The notes below the pieces were generated by a model, which saw only the letters and a list, made by a program, of their open reading frames with translations, did no database searches and was not told the DNA's origin. From Rostratula benghalensis (lineage: Eukaryota > Chordata > Aves > Charadriiformes > Rostratulidae), in contig VXAI01000474.1 in assembly GCA_013399305.1 (NCBI GenBank), positions 310,169 through 374,168 on the forward strand: a stretch of DNA of 64,000 nucleotides. Reading direction: 5' to 3'. Below are positions 41,416-53,999 of the stretch, piece by piece. The position numbers and the translations under genes are program-made. The stretch's first letter is position 1; every line of letters begins with the position of its first letter.

Positions 41416-44204
41416 CAAATGACAATTAACTGAGTAAAAAGAATTTACAATTTTGATTGTTTTTAATATGATTTTAAAATTATTTTACCAGTTTTAAATG
41501 CAAGTGAGCAAGTCAACTAAGATTGGCTGCTTTGATTAATCAAGGTAAATCTCAGCCAGCCCAAGGCTGGACTCACATTGGATGTGCCCATCAATTATTT
41601 CTGTTTACCAAACTGTGCCACCTGGAGAGACTGAACTGGAGACTGGGCAGTGATGGTTTCTCTTGAGTTTCAGTGCCTGGTATATTTGCAGCACTCAGAA
41701 AAAATAAAGGAATAGAACACTCCCAACTGTAGCCCTTTGGGTCCCTGCTGTCACAGACTGGATGATGCACAGACTGCAGCACCACTGGATGAACTGCAGA
41801 TGCACAACACAAGGGGCTGAACTTTGCAAAAGAAAGTAAAGGCCACATTGCTCCTTCAGAGATCTCCTGGACATGGAGACTCTAATTTCTATGCCTCTGT
41901 GAAGGAGGGAGGACACTCTGAAGTGTACGGTGCCGAGGGCAGGGAGAGAGATGTCACAGCATGTTCTACAGGTGATACGATGCTACCAGCTTGCTACCCT
42001 CCCGGGGCTTCACCCCTGACAGCTGGGCTGCAGGAAATCCTCCCTCCCAGAGGAATCTGTTCTGTGAGATATGTTCAGAAGCTTCAGCAAAGCATCAGTG
42101 TTGGAAATCTGCTTTCAGGCTGGGCAAGCTCTTACTTGGTTCTCACATGGTGCTTCTCCTTCCCCGAGCATTCAAGGAGCGCCCGTGCTAAAGCGTCACG
42201 GTGGTATCAGCTATTCCTTCGAACAGGGCTTTCCATCCTGTGTCCCAAGAGACTGCTCTGTTCCAGAGCTCCTGACTTTCTTTGATTTTACCTAATGTAT
42301 TTGGGTTCAGCCCCTTTCCCTTTTTAAAGCATTTAGCTTCCTTTTACAGCATTTTGCTCCCTTTTTCCCACGCACACGCTGCATACAGTGTGTGTATTCT
42401 TTGGGATATCTGCTTGGACGCTTTCCTGCTCCATCCTGCCTTCCAACTGCTTCGCCTTTGAACAAGCTGTGCTGCAGCCATGACATTGAATAAGTGTGAT
42501 GCAGCTGGAGAACTTCACCCCAGCTGAGAATTTAGCTCAGGGCTTACTATAAGGCAAGAGGCACCTCAAGCTATGGCTACGTTGAGGTGAAATCCAGCTG
42601 AGCCTCAGCGAGCAGCAGCCCCATGGATGTCTCTAAAGCCAACTTTATGCTGTTTCTCAGTCACCACATTTTACAAGCCAAAGGTAGTTCTCAGAGATGT
42701 ATTCCAAGTATTCCTGGAACTTCTTGTCCTCAGTTCTCCATTTAGGTTTTGGGTTTTTTGTTGTGTTTTTTTTTTTTTTTTTTTTCCTAAGGAAAGGAGG
42801 CTGATGCCGTTCTGATGTTTCGGTGTCTGTCAGCCCTAAACATTTTTTGACATCTTGGACAAATACAACCCAATCTGATGGAAGAAGGCAGATCTCAAAG
42901 GCAATAAGCAACTTCCTGCCCCAACTATGCATTTTCATGCAATCTACCAGAAAAACATGCCTTGCCTGCTCAGCCCTACTGGGAACCAGAGGTGATGGTG
43001 GGAGCTAAACCTCCTGGTCCCTGGGGATCTCCACTTCACCAGTTCTGCTGCTCAATGGAGTGCCCTGTTCCTTTTCATCTCACACTCTTCTCACTGTAAT
43101 ACCACGCTCTGGAGAGTTAAAGACAATTGTCAAGAGTACTTTTGTAGGAATCATTTTAAAGCTAATGAAGAAATGCACCAATAATAGGACCGTGTAAAAG
43201 GACAAACCACACTACCTGACTGGGGTGCAATCCCTCAAGTCAGTTTGGAAAAGAGCTGTCACAGGGTCATCTGTAGCGTGGAGGAGCATCAACACGGGCC
43301 TAATAAAACTCTGTTTCCAGAAGCTGTGAAAGATGTGTTTGCCTGTCTGTTGGGACTGTACCTGCACTGAACTTTCCTCCTTGGGAACGGCCAGCCCTGG
43401 AATCCTGGGATACCCTATGGAGACAAGTCCTGCTCAGTGGGAGCAAGGTAGATGTGATGAAAAGTTTTAAGCAGGCTGTGGGGCACATGGTTTCCCAATT
43501 CCTCTATCCGTAAATGTGGTTTTCCCCTCTCTGTATATATGCTTGCAGCAGGACCCTCAGTTCTCCACCGTGGAGTCCTCCTGGAGCTACCACACCACCC
43601 ATGTGCTGCCCAAGGGGCTGGTGTCACCGCTGTGTTTCGAAAGCGATGCCCCACACGAGGGTCAGCCTCTGGCACCTTTGTGCTGCAACCAGCACAGAGA
43701 AACGGGCAGAACTTCACACTCACAGCTGCTGCAGCGCCAGGGGGGCAGCTCTACTGTACTCAGTGGCATGAAGGGAAAACAGAGAGCGGCAACCGCTCTT
43801 CAGGTGTGAAACTTGATACAGCGATGCTTTCAGATTACAAGAAACCACAAGTGGTTCAATTTCCTGTCCTATTCCTCATGTCCTCTTTTGCCCTCAGAAA
43901 AGGTAGGGACGGAGACCATAGTGAGAAAGGCTGCTTAGAAATTACATGTTGGAAGAAATTGCCTCCCCCCTGCCCCTACCCTTTCCCATCCATCCTGGAC
44001 CAGCTTTTCTCGTGGCCATGCTGGGCCCTTTTGGCTCTATGGGCCTGCAGCCATTTATGGGGTGCGAGTGAGTGATGTGGGGTGCAGGCAGCACCACAGC
44101 AGAGGTGTGGGGAGGTCAGCATAAATTATTTTAGTATTTATTTTAGAATAATTATTTTAATAATAGCTAACAATATTTTAATAATTATTTTTAAAATTAT
44201 TTTA
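41416..44204. other. Intergenic with one exon-like segment
   Basis: Contains a T19-class poly-T at about 42765-42785 and an exon-like open segment at 43552-43809 described in the findings. No named domain or repeat was identified in the rest. Confidence 0.5.
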
Positions 44205-44209
44205 TTAAT
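44123..44209. repeat. AT-rich degenerate (TTATTTTAATA) tract
   Basis: A stretch built almost only from ATTATTTTA-like words, ending directly against a CR1 tail. It has no fixed period. Confidence 0.8.
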
Positions 44210-44258
44210 ACTAGATGACCTTTGAAGGTTCCTTCCAGCTGGGATGATTCTATGATAA
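44207..44258 (+). mobile_element. CR1 3' tail fragment
   Basis: CTAGATGACCTTTGAAGG, TTCCTTCCAGCTGGG and ATGATTCTATGATAA are the last 50 bp of a CR1 copy. Confidence 0.8.
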
Positions 44259-46895
44259 TAGTTTCATTATAGTTTAGTGCCTTCCAAACTCCTAAATCTC
44301 TTTATCCCTCTCCCCCCTCTCCTTGGAGAGAGAGGTCGGGGAGAGCATCCGTCATTCACTTCAGTGGCCGGTCCAGCGCAGACCTGGACAGATGGGTTGG
44401 GGGCTCGCAGGGAGTCCCCAGGACGTGCCTCCCCTCCCAGCCTTGCTGCCTGGTTGAGACAAACCTGAGGGTTTTAAACCTGCAGGTGCCCAAAGGTGGC
44501 ATTTTTCGGGGAGCAGGCAGGGTTCTTGTGAAGAGGATGGAGAAATGAGCAGTGCTTCCTGTTGGTCGTGTCCCAGGAAGCAGACGGGTGCGACAGCGGC
44601 AGGAAAAGGAGAGCAGGAAAGGGTATGAAGTAAAGAGCCCTGGTCCCACACCTGATTCATCTCACATCTTCTTACACCCCCTTCACCACTTGCTCCAGGT
44701 TTTTCTTGTCCTCTCCCCTGAGGTCACTTGCTCGCCTGGAGGGGATGGAGAGGAGGAGGGTGTCTCCCCTCGCTCCACACTCAGATTTCTCCTTTCCTAC
44801 CTTGTCCTAGAGTTTCCTACTGATACCCAGGGGACATCCACTCCTCTCTATCAATTATCCCATCCCCAAGCTGCATATTGAATAACATCTTCAAATGATA
44901 GTCATTATTGCACTAATTGTTGATGCTGGTAACTGCAAGACTTGCCTGGAAGGGACCTGTCCTATTTCTGCTCCTGCACACACTTAGAAATTAGTCCAGT
45001 CTTTGTCCCAAAGTAATCTCAGGTACTTTTCAAGATGCTTAATCACTGGGGTGAATAAAAATAATAAAAAAAGATGTGTGTGTCTCCTAAGGGGGAGAGG
45101 AGAGGAAAATACTTATGCCTGTATCTTTGAAAACCTGTTCTACTATTTTTTTGTCCATCTACCAGCAGGGAAAGTACAAAAAGTACAAAAGTACTGACTC
45201 AGTACCAAGTGGCATTTGCTGTTATACTGTTGATTCAGCCCGTGGTTAAACACCTAAACCAATGCCACAGATTTAATACCATCCTTATTTGCACTGGAAA
45301 ATCCAGGCCTGTGTTTGTCAGTACCACTTGGTGATGGTTACTCGTGGGGCAGAGGTGAAGCTCAGAAATTACACAGGGCAGGACATTTGAAGGCAGAAGG
45401 TGTGAAATCTGGCTCCGCACTGTGCACTTCCACCCTTTTGCAGCTCCCTCAGGCAGAGGTATTTTATCTATAAAACCAAAAATGCAGTTTTTCTCGCTCT
45501 GAGGGCTCACCCCACACCTCCACACCCGAGGGTTTTCTCATCATTACTGAGCCCCGGGTGCAACTGGCAGCTTTTCAGGGCAGGAATAGGGGTGAGATGT
45601 GGGGCTCCTCCTAGGGCTCCTGCATCTGTGGCTGAGCCTGGGAGCATCACCCAGAGCCCCACATCCCACGACAGCCAAGCCTAGCTCTGCCACAGCTCTC
45701 CCTTCTACTTCCCCGGGGTCAGGAGCACGACTGTGGTCCCAACATGGACCATCTCTGGTGAGCAAGTCCTGGTGCACGTGGCCAACCTGGACTCCCGCGA
45801 AGCACAGCCACCACTAACACTTTCATTCGAAAGCACAACCGGCAGAGGAAGAAGCGGTACATAAATATCAGCCTCTTTGCTTTGCATAGGAGCTGGTGGT
45901 TTCAGCACTTCTCCAGGAAACGAGAGGCTTGGCTTTGATTCCCTTCTCCGGCCGCAGGGATTCAAAACTGCTTCCCCAAGAGATGGGAAACTGCCTGGGT
46001 GGGCAGAGGGAGCGGAGGCTGGCATCCACCTCCCTCCACCGGGACCAGTATGGTCCCACAGCTGGGAATTTGGGTGCTGTGGGCTGGAATGGGAGAGGAG
46101 AAGGAGCCAGGGATTCCCTCGTGCAGTGATTCCACGTTTCATGACACTTCTTTTGCATTCCGAGCTTATTGCTTTTGTCAGCCCCAGGCCCATTTGGCTT
46201 CCTGATTCCTCATTTTATTTCAGTGTGTATTTTTTAAAGCAGGCTTTCCCCCTCTGCACACCTCCACCCTTCACAAATCAGTGCGTTTTCCTCCAGTTAA
46301 AGCACAGGGCCATCTTGCACTAAAATCTTCAGGTGACAACTTTGTTTCCATTTTTGTAATGGAAAGTGATCAAAAGCCCCAAACAGATTCTGGGAAATAC
46401 ACCTGAGGTTTTAATTTGAGAGGTGCCCTGGTGGCACCTGCTTTCTGGTCAATGCATTTAGCCTTGTGGTTAAGAAAAAGCGGGGAAATAATGAAGTGAA
46501 AGAAGTGCTGCCTTTCTGAGGTTGTTCAGGCTGGAAAGAGCTGGAAATGATGAGTTGAGTAAGTTCTCACCATGCTCAAAGACTGCGGGAAAAAATGTAG
46601 GGGCAATTCAGTGGTGATAAATACAAATGAATGCACAAAGGAGGAAGCCCTGTCCATAACAAGTGACTTTGGAAGATGCTAAGTAAAAGCCAGCCCTCTC
46701 CTGGGCTACTCTGCTGTCCTGATGAGTTCCCAATTCATCCCATTTGCTGTCCATCTCCTCCCGCCTCCCAGAAGAGGGAGAGTAAGATGAGAGTAAGAGA
46801 GATGTGGAATGGCTCTGCTAGGGAGCCTGGAATTCTGAGTTGGGAAGAGAAGGCCATGCTATAGGTCACTAAATACACATCATGGGAGATGGGCA
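44259..46895. other. Intergenic, no gene recognised
   Basis: Moderately GC-rich. Several overlapping frames are open on both strands near 45.7-46.3 kb, but none carries a recognisable domain or consistent splice signals. Confidence 0.5.
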
Positions 46896-47345
46896 GGTGG
46901 AGGGAGGTCATCCTGCACCTCTGCTCTGCCCTGGGGAGGTCCCATCTGCAGCACTGGGACCACTTCCCCCATTCAAGAAGGACAGGGAATTGCTGGAGAG
47001 GGGACAGCAGAGGACCACAGAGATGATAAGGGGACCAGAACATCTCTCTGATAAGGAAAGACTGAGGGACTTGGGTCTGTTCAGTCTGGAGAAGAGAAGG
47101 CTGAGGGGGGATCTGATCAACACCTAGAAATACTCCAAGGGGGGGGTGTCAGGAGGATGGGGCCAGGCTTTTCTCAGTGGTGCCCAGGGACAGGACAAGA
47201 GGGAATGGGCACAAACATGAACACAAAAAGTTCCATCTCAACATGGGGAGGAACTTCTTTCTTGTGAGGGTGGCAGAGCCCTGGCAGAGGCTGCCCAGAG
47301 AGGTGGTGGAGTCTCTGTCTCCAGAGACATTCAAACCCACCTGGA
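46896..47345 (+). mobile_element. CR1 LINE lacking its 3' end
   Basis: Follows the CR1 consensus from CTCTGCCCTGGGGAGGTCCC through the [18 protein letters not shown] coding signature to ACATTCAAACCCACCTGGACC, then stops. The terminal 100 bp and octamer tail are missing, so a later deletion or rearrangement removed the 3' end. Confidence 0.93.
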
Positions 47346-48117
47346 CCTCATGGGGTTTTTTTGAAGCATCCTATGGCTTTGGAGACAAGGTGCAAGGCTG
47401 GATGGAGATGAAGTCTGATCCAAATGCCTCCGTATTCCTGGGCCTCAGAAAAGCAAACCTCTCTGCTGCCAGACACTGCACACTCCAGAAATCCCCAACA
47501 AGTCTCACACACGTCAGGCACTGTTTTTCAAACCTTTGTAGTGCTACGCAGAGAGATGACTACAGAGTCTTCATTTAAGAGCATGAGTTAATTATGACCT
47601 TTAACTTCGGCTAAGGACCATGACTGAATCATTGCTGAGGTAGGAAGTTAGTGCTGCCTCTTGGAAACTGATGCTGCAGTGCAGAGCACCCCACCGCCTG
47701 ACACACTCTATAGCCATGGCAATGCCATTTAAAAAAAAAAATAAAATCTATTTTAATTTTAATTTTAATCTGGGCTATATTTTTATCATTGTAAAATAAT
47801 TCACGGAGCTAGTGATATTAATTGTCTGCGAAGTGAACTGCTCCCTGCATTACACGGTGTCCCCCACTCAGGCAGGAGAACAGACACTGCCACGAGCAGC
47901 TCAGGCTCAAGCTCAATTCCCCCATTCCCATTTTACAGGATTCTTCTAATTTAATCCTGTGTCAGTCCTAGATGGTTATATCTACATAAGTGGGTTGGGG
48001 TTTTTTTCGAGGAAAAGAAAAGAATAGTCATGTTGCTGGTTGGCATTTCCACCATGAGAAATTCTGGGTGACCTTGGCAGTGTCAGTGTCAGTGTCTGTC
48101 TCCAGCTTGCACAGGGG
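47346..48117. other. Intergenic, no gene recognised
   Basis: Contains an A-run and a (TTTTAA)n run at 47728-47769. Nothing else identified. Confidence 0.6.
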
Positions 48118-48410
48118 TAGACTCACAGACTCGTAGAATCACAGACTGGTTTGAGTGGGAAGGGACCCAAAAGTCCACCCAGTGCCACCCCCTGCCCTGG
48201 GCAGGGACACCTCCCACCACACCAGGTTGCTCCAAGCCCCCTCCAACCTGGCCTTGAACCCCTCCAGGGATGGGGCAGCCCCAGCTTCTCGGGGAAACCT
48301 GGGCCAGGCTCTCACCACCCTCACACCAAAGAAGTTCTTCCCCACATCTCAGCTCCATCTCCCCTCTTTCAGGGTCAAAACCTTCCCCCTCAATTTATCA
48401 TTACACTCCC
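48118..48410 (-). mobile_element. CR1 LINE 3' fragment, minus orientation
   Basis: Begins at a TAGAATCACAGACTGGTTTG end and carries the same GGGCAGGGACACCTCCCACC block as the copy at 1.6 kb, with over 100 bp identical. The 5' limit, after ATTACACTCCCTGG, is approximate. Confidence 0.93.
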
Positions 48411-49058
48411 TGGTTTACAATCCCCTGGGGCTCTGTTTCTTTTCCAGTGCCCCTCAGGGGCTGCTGCCCAGTGCCTGGAAGGCTGTTTGCAGAGGAAGGT
48501 GCTGGCATCCCCTGGGCAGGAGTTGGGGAAGGAGGATGCGATATCGCTTCTCTGTACTCATAGTGATGCTCTGACTCTTGTGGTGAGTTGCAGGTTCCGG
48601 ACACTGGAGTCAGGGCTGGTTTTTATTGTTTCCTATGCAGAGAGATTGCAGGGGGTGATTGAGTGACTGCAGGCAGCGAGAACATTTCTGCCCCTTATCT
48701 CTTGGTGGCCTTATCAGCTGCACAGGGGCTGCTCCTCACATCATCCGCCTGCTGTGCTCTGAGCTGGTTGGGTTGCAACCCTCTTTTTTTTCTTAATGAA
48801 CACAGGATCCTCTGTCTTTGTATCCAGCTGCCTTCTTTACATGCTCACCCCAGTGCTCTGCCTCTGCTCTTCTGGCAGCAGCCGTGGGTGTAAATCCCCA
48901 GACTGTGCCTGGAAAGTCTTACCAGTTGTGCAAACTGGTCCCAGTTCTCTTCCTAGCTACCCCACTGCTGTTTGGGCACCATCTGTGCAAACGTGGAAAA
49001 GTAATTTGAAAAGCTGTATGTAACTGGAAGAGCACTAGAGGTCGTGTATGAAATACCA

Positions 49059-49132
49059 CCAGGAAAACATGCAGTTTATTTTATGCAGCACTTTTCCAGG
49101 AAAACATGCAGTTTATTTCATGCAACACTTTT
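49059..49132. repeat. 37-bp tandem duplication, two copies
   Basis: CCAGGAAAACATGCAGTTTA starts at 49059 and recurs at 49096. Two substitutions separate the copies. Confidence 0.93.
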
Positions 49133-49986
49133 AGTAGGAATAGGCAGAAACTGATGCTCAGGGTCTCAGTAACAGCTTAGGGCATGGTAAGTTGGACAAC
49201 GTGGTGCCTTGGTGCCCGTGGGCTTGAGCTTCCAGGGGACTAAGTCCTGTGACAGAGATGACTGTGGGCTTCTTGACATGGTTTATCCTTTGGGGATGTG
49301 GGGATGATAAACTTTAGGAGGTCTATCGGGTCTGTCCATCCTTCCACAGCACGGTCAGGCTGAAATACAGCTGGAGGAATGGTCTTGAGATACCTCCTGG
49401 CCATCATCTGGGGCAATCTTTAGCCTCCAGTGTCACCTTAACTGGTGCTTTCACCCGTGGCCTGCAAAGGAAGGTTCTAACTCCCTTTAATGCAAACCCC
49501 TGGGAGATTCTGTCTAAATCCCTAATATCCTTCTTTGTGTGCAACAATGCTCAGCAGCCTGTTGAGATGGGGTGATTATTAGAGGTATCTTGGGTGCGTG
49601 GGAGTCAGTGTTTATGTAGCTGCCTCCCAGCTTCTATCTTTCTCTTATCAGATACGCAGCCTTTTAAAAAAAACGTGCTCAACTGTGCAGAAAAAAAATG
49701 ACAGAGAGAGAGAGAAAAAGAAAGTATACAGCCTTACATTAGCCTGTAAATAGGATGTAGTAAACGCAGCCAAAGAAGTGTGAATACACCAAGCTATTCA
49801 TCTTTAAGCTGGCTTTCTGATATCAGTTCTTCTGAAGACCACAATCTTTCATTTCTCGCACGTAGAGTTACTCATACTTGATAAGTGTGCTAAAACATCA
49901 GAGGGAGCCGGGGACGTTTGACAACTCCTTGACCTCAAACAAACAACTCAAACAGCAACACTTCAGGATGAATAAAGCTTGCTTGG

Positions 49987-50064
49987 GTCTTATTTCTTTT
50001 TTTTTTTTTTTTCTTTCTCTCTCTTTTTTTTTTTTTTCTTTCTCTCTTTTTTTTTTTTTTTTCC
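49987..50064. repeat. Polypyrimidine T/CTTTCTCTC tract
   Basis: Three long T-runs separated by CTTTCTCTC blocks, a period of about 28 bp. It may be a slipped microsatellite or a much-duplicated poly-T. Confidence 0.9.
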
Positions 50065-51574
50065 CCAGACATGAAAAGTCTTTGCAGTTGTGATGTGTTG
50101 GGCAGGGTGTGGGTAAAACAGCAGCTGAGCAAATCCTGTGCCCAAACCCAACCTCTGTCCCCAAACCTCTAGCAAGAAGTGGACCAGGTGCCTCCACCCT
50201 GACTTCTCCTGGCCCCTGGTACAGCCTTGTGCTCTCGGGTGCAGGGTGCAGTGCCATAGTGAGGAGGGGGGCATTCCTTTTCCGTATTCCCCATCCCATT
50301 CAGGAAGGCTCCAGATGAGCACGGAGCTGAGCTTTATTTCCCAGACACCAAGCAGGGTTGTGTTGTCTCTCTTTTTGCTTCTTTCTGTCCCAAACCCCTT
50401 CGCTTAGCGCCGGCTGCAGCAATTAGCTTGGACTAAAGGGTAAACCAAGCCTACACAGAACCTCCTGAAATGCCATTTTTTCTGGGTGAAATCCCCCAAA
50501 TCTCCCCAGAAATCAACTTCCTGGGATGAATTAAACCTGGAAATTGTCTGCTATTTCTGTGCTGCTTTTCAGCCCCTCTTTGCAGAGATCCAGATCGCTG
50601 GGGCTGGCTCGGCGCTGCTGCCCGCAGAGATCAACACCCTCCACCACATCTGGTGCACAGCTGGAACGGTCACAAAGGTGTGGAGGGCAATACTAGATGT
50701 GCAAGTGCTGCTTTGGTCCAGGAAAATGTCCTTCTTTTTGATGCCCAGCTGTCCTGATGTGCTGCCAAGGTAGAGGGGAAGCCTGACGGAGGATTTCTCG
50801 CCTGCAGACGAACAAGTTGCAGCATGGCAAGAGGTGTCAGGAGCGTGATGATGTGTGTCCCTGTCCCTTTCAATGGGAGGAAACACCCGTGTTAACCGCA
50901 TCACTGCACGACAACACCCAAGGTGGGACACCAAGCACACCAGGAGAGGTTCCTCTTGGTAGAAATTGGAGAACCCTGTTACATCTGCAGGTTTCCACCT
51001 TCCCATGCTCTCCTTCTGCCCAGCCTGGTGGGACCAAGCCACCATTGGGCTGTGGGCTGGGGGAGAGGTTCCCCCGGGCTGGGAGGGCTGTCTCGCACCC
51101 CCCTCCAGTCTAACACCTGTGTTTGGTTTCCATGGCTGTAACTCTGAATATTAAATGGTGAGAAGCAAAGCGCAGAAGCAGTTGCGTTGGCTGCAAGAGG
51201 AAGGAAGGATCCTCTCGTGGAAGGGATGGGAACAAAAAACCCCAGGGTTTTCTTGATCCCACTTGATTTCTTACAGCATGCAGCCACGTGTTGCCAACAC
51301 AGCAATCCAGATGTGGCCTCTTGGTCACCCCCAGCTCCAGATGTCCCCAGAACAAAGGGCATTTCCCAGGTGTGATCAGGCTCTAACCACCACCCTCGGC
51401 AGCATCAGCCTTTTTCCTTCCAATGCTCCGTTTTCCTCAGGACCGGTGGCAGCTGTGCAGGGACCCCTCGGGGGAGGACGGACAGGGAGGGGACAGGCCA
51501 CGGGGGCTGTGATCAGCTGGATGCTCAGGACCAGGAATGTGCAACGGTGCTGCCATCGTCAGTCCTTGCCCATG

Positions 51575-52194
51575 TGTTATGGTTTGAGGAAAACTATAAC
51601 AATTTATTGTCATTCAGACAATTATTCTATCACCCGATGACCCCTCCCCACCCGGAAAAGGGGAATGGGGGAATGCAAAGAAACAGGGAGGTTGACATGT
51701 AAATAGATCTCATAGAATAAGACTGAATAATTAACAATAATACTAAAGGACCAATATTAATAAGATGTACGAGAGTTATTCTCAGCCCATTCTGTCAGCA
51801 GAAGCCGTGCACTCCCCACGGGGACAACCAATGTCAGACCCTGCGAGAGCAATGGCTTCGGGGGGAAAAGAAGGGCTCAGGGGTCCAGCACTGGGGCAAG
51901 GAGTTGTCTGGACCCACAGCCATCAAGGGAGAGCCAGCTACACAGCAGAATTTTATAATTTATGTTGAATGTGACGTTCATGGTGTGAAGTAACCCTGTG
52001 GGCCTGTCAAACGCCCAGGCCTTGCTCCTCCTTGCCCCTGGCAAGGCTTGAAAACCCCGAAACCTTGAATCTCACGGAGCCTGGCTGGCCGTAAAGAAAA
52101 TATTTTCATTAATTCAGGCACTAGAGTCTTCTAAAAGTGCAACTTTCCCTGGCATTAGAAGAAAAATTGGTCCTGCGTCTCTCAACCCAGGACA
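51575..52194 (+). mobile_element. Solo LTR of an endogenous retrovirus (copy 2)
   Basis: A 620-bp element starting TGTTATGGTTTGAGG and ending CCAGGACA, flanked by a perfect 5-bp target duplication CCATG at 51570-51574 and 52195-52199. It matches copy 1 (21247-21910) end to end with many substitutions and small indels, including CACTAGAGTCTTCTAAAA and AAGGGCTCAGGG. No gag, pol or env sequence adjoins it. Confidence 0.93.
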
Positions 52195-52199
52195 CCATG

Positions 52200-53999
52200 T
52201 CACCTCTGTGTCCCCCCAGCTAAAGGACAGGGAAATCTCTCCTGGGCAGTTTTCCCCCCACACCAGCAATTAAAGCTGTATTTTTTTCCTCCCTTGCACA
52301 CAAAAGAGGCGTGATCTGATAATGGGTTTCATTTTGTTAGTGTTTCCCTTCCCCCCAGCCAAATGTCACAGGTTTAAATTTTCAGTCGCACCTCTCTGCT
52401 GCTTCGTTCTGGAACCCAGACAGAGGGGATGGATCTCGTCACTGCAATTTGGTTGACGAAAAAGTTGGGAGGGTTTATGGGGGGAAAAAAAAGAACCTTT
52501 CCTAGGAAATATTTTGCCAGATTGTTTTATTTATTCCCTAATTCCCACCATTCCTACCTTTACTAACCTCCCCCTGGACAAACAAGGGATGCAGCTGTGG
52601 GGAGATGGGGTGCCAGGGCCTGATCCCCTGCTTGCATGGATGCACTGGTTACACAGAATGAGAAAGTTTTGATCTAACCCAGGCAATTCTCCTCATTGTT
52701 TCAGCATTATTTTTTTTTTCAGCTGGCACAACTGGAGATAGCCTTCCTGAACTGCTCAGTGTTTGTACATGTGGGGATGAAAAAGATTGAAAACGAGGAG
52801 GAAAAAGGGAATAGCAACACCCCAAATCCAGAAGGGAACAGAAGGTGCTGTTGCATTATTTATTTCATGCCTTGAAGAAATGGGAGGCGGGGGGGAGAAA
52901 TTATTTTTTAGTGAATGTTACTGTGAAATTTAAGCATGATCTGGCCTCACAAGCCTCTGCCCACAGTTTGCACCCCAGGCTGCTGGGAAAGCAAAGTGGG
53001 GGACTGGTGTTTTAACCCCACTGTGGCTCCGAAATTCTGAATAACTGCACAGTACCAGAAAAGCAGCTCCAGGGTCCCAGGTGGCCACATATTTGTTACC
53101 AGATGATTAATTATGGGTGTAGCACAACCGCAGGAAAAAATCCACCGAGCTCGTTGCTCCTGAGCTCCTAACTGTGGTAGCAAGGACACTCCCTACCAAA
53201 CTGGGTAGAATTGGTGAGATTTCATTTAAAACCTGTCATTTGCCTTGGTGGTTGGAGGGTGCTGTAGATGATGCGGGGATTAAGAGACGGGAGGAGGGGA
53301 GGCAGCTGGTGCCTGTGGCATCTTATTCAGAACATGTACCCACAGCTGGGGCATCACCTGGGAAATTAGGGGATTCACCTCCAGTAAATACACAGTTGGT
53401 TGGGTTTTTTTCATTTCCTACTCTAAATCTGAGCCACCGTCCCCCCTGCAGGGCTTTGCTGTGAAGGCTGAAGAGGCTGAGCTGGGTTTGGGGGGCAAAT
53501 ATTAACGTTTTGTCCTCTTTGGGGCTATGAAGTGCAGATACAGCCAGGGATGGGTTTTGTTGCCTGGTGTGGTGGGACACAGGCGTCTTTGGGGACTTTT
53601 GGTGACGAGCACTGAGCTGCTCCAGATGCCTCGTAGTCGTGGGCACGGGCAGGTTCCTCTCCTGGCTTCCTGACGGTGCCTGGCACTGGAGCAGCAGTCG
53701 GAGACTCTCAATGAGTCAGAGCCACTTTTATCAGAAAAAAAAAAACAACAAAAAAAAAACCAAACCAAAAAACAAAACCCAAAAGCTATTCCTGTTCTTA
53801 ACACCTCTGAAGCAGTGACAGCAACTTGAGAAGTTAAAAGCCAATTTGATAAGAAAAGCCCTTTCATATTACTTTTTTAAAGAGAGTAATGTAAATGTGC
53901 CCAGGGTGGGGAAGTCAGAGGTCAGAGCGATGCCTCCATGCACTTTTCTTTAAATTGCTGCAGATTGGGTAAAGGATGTGCAAAGACATATTCATTTCT
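52200..53999. other. Intergenic, no gene recognised
   Basis: Contains an A-rich (AAAC)-type tract at 53736-53782. The open frames around 53.3-53.9 kb overlap on opposite strands and show no domain. Confidence 0.55.

Larger units (their letters stand above)
48411..51569. other. Intergenic, low-complexity runs, no gene recognised
   Basis: Holds a two-copy 37-bp tandem repeat (49059-49132) and a pyrimidine tract at 49996-50064. The latter alternates T-runs with CTTTCTCTC and creates Lys/Arg/Glu-only frames on the minus strand. No convincing exon. Confidence 0.55.

Noticed and set aside
45983..46129. A short frame starting MGNCLGGQR, resembling an N-myristoylation signal
   Set aside because: Only 48 codons, no downstream domain, overlapping frames open on both strands, and no supporting splice structure.
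49898..50322. Lys/Arg/Glu-rich minus-strand frames
   Set aside because: Produced by the T/CTTTCTCTC simple-sequence tract.
21247..52194. A single 31-kb provirus bounded by the two LTRs
   Set aside because: Each LTR has its own different 5-bp target duplication, and the interval contains a host gene and no retroviral coding sequence.
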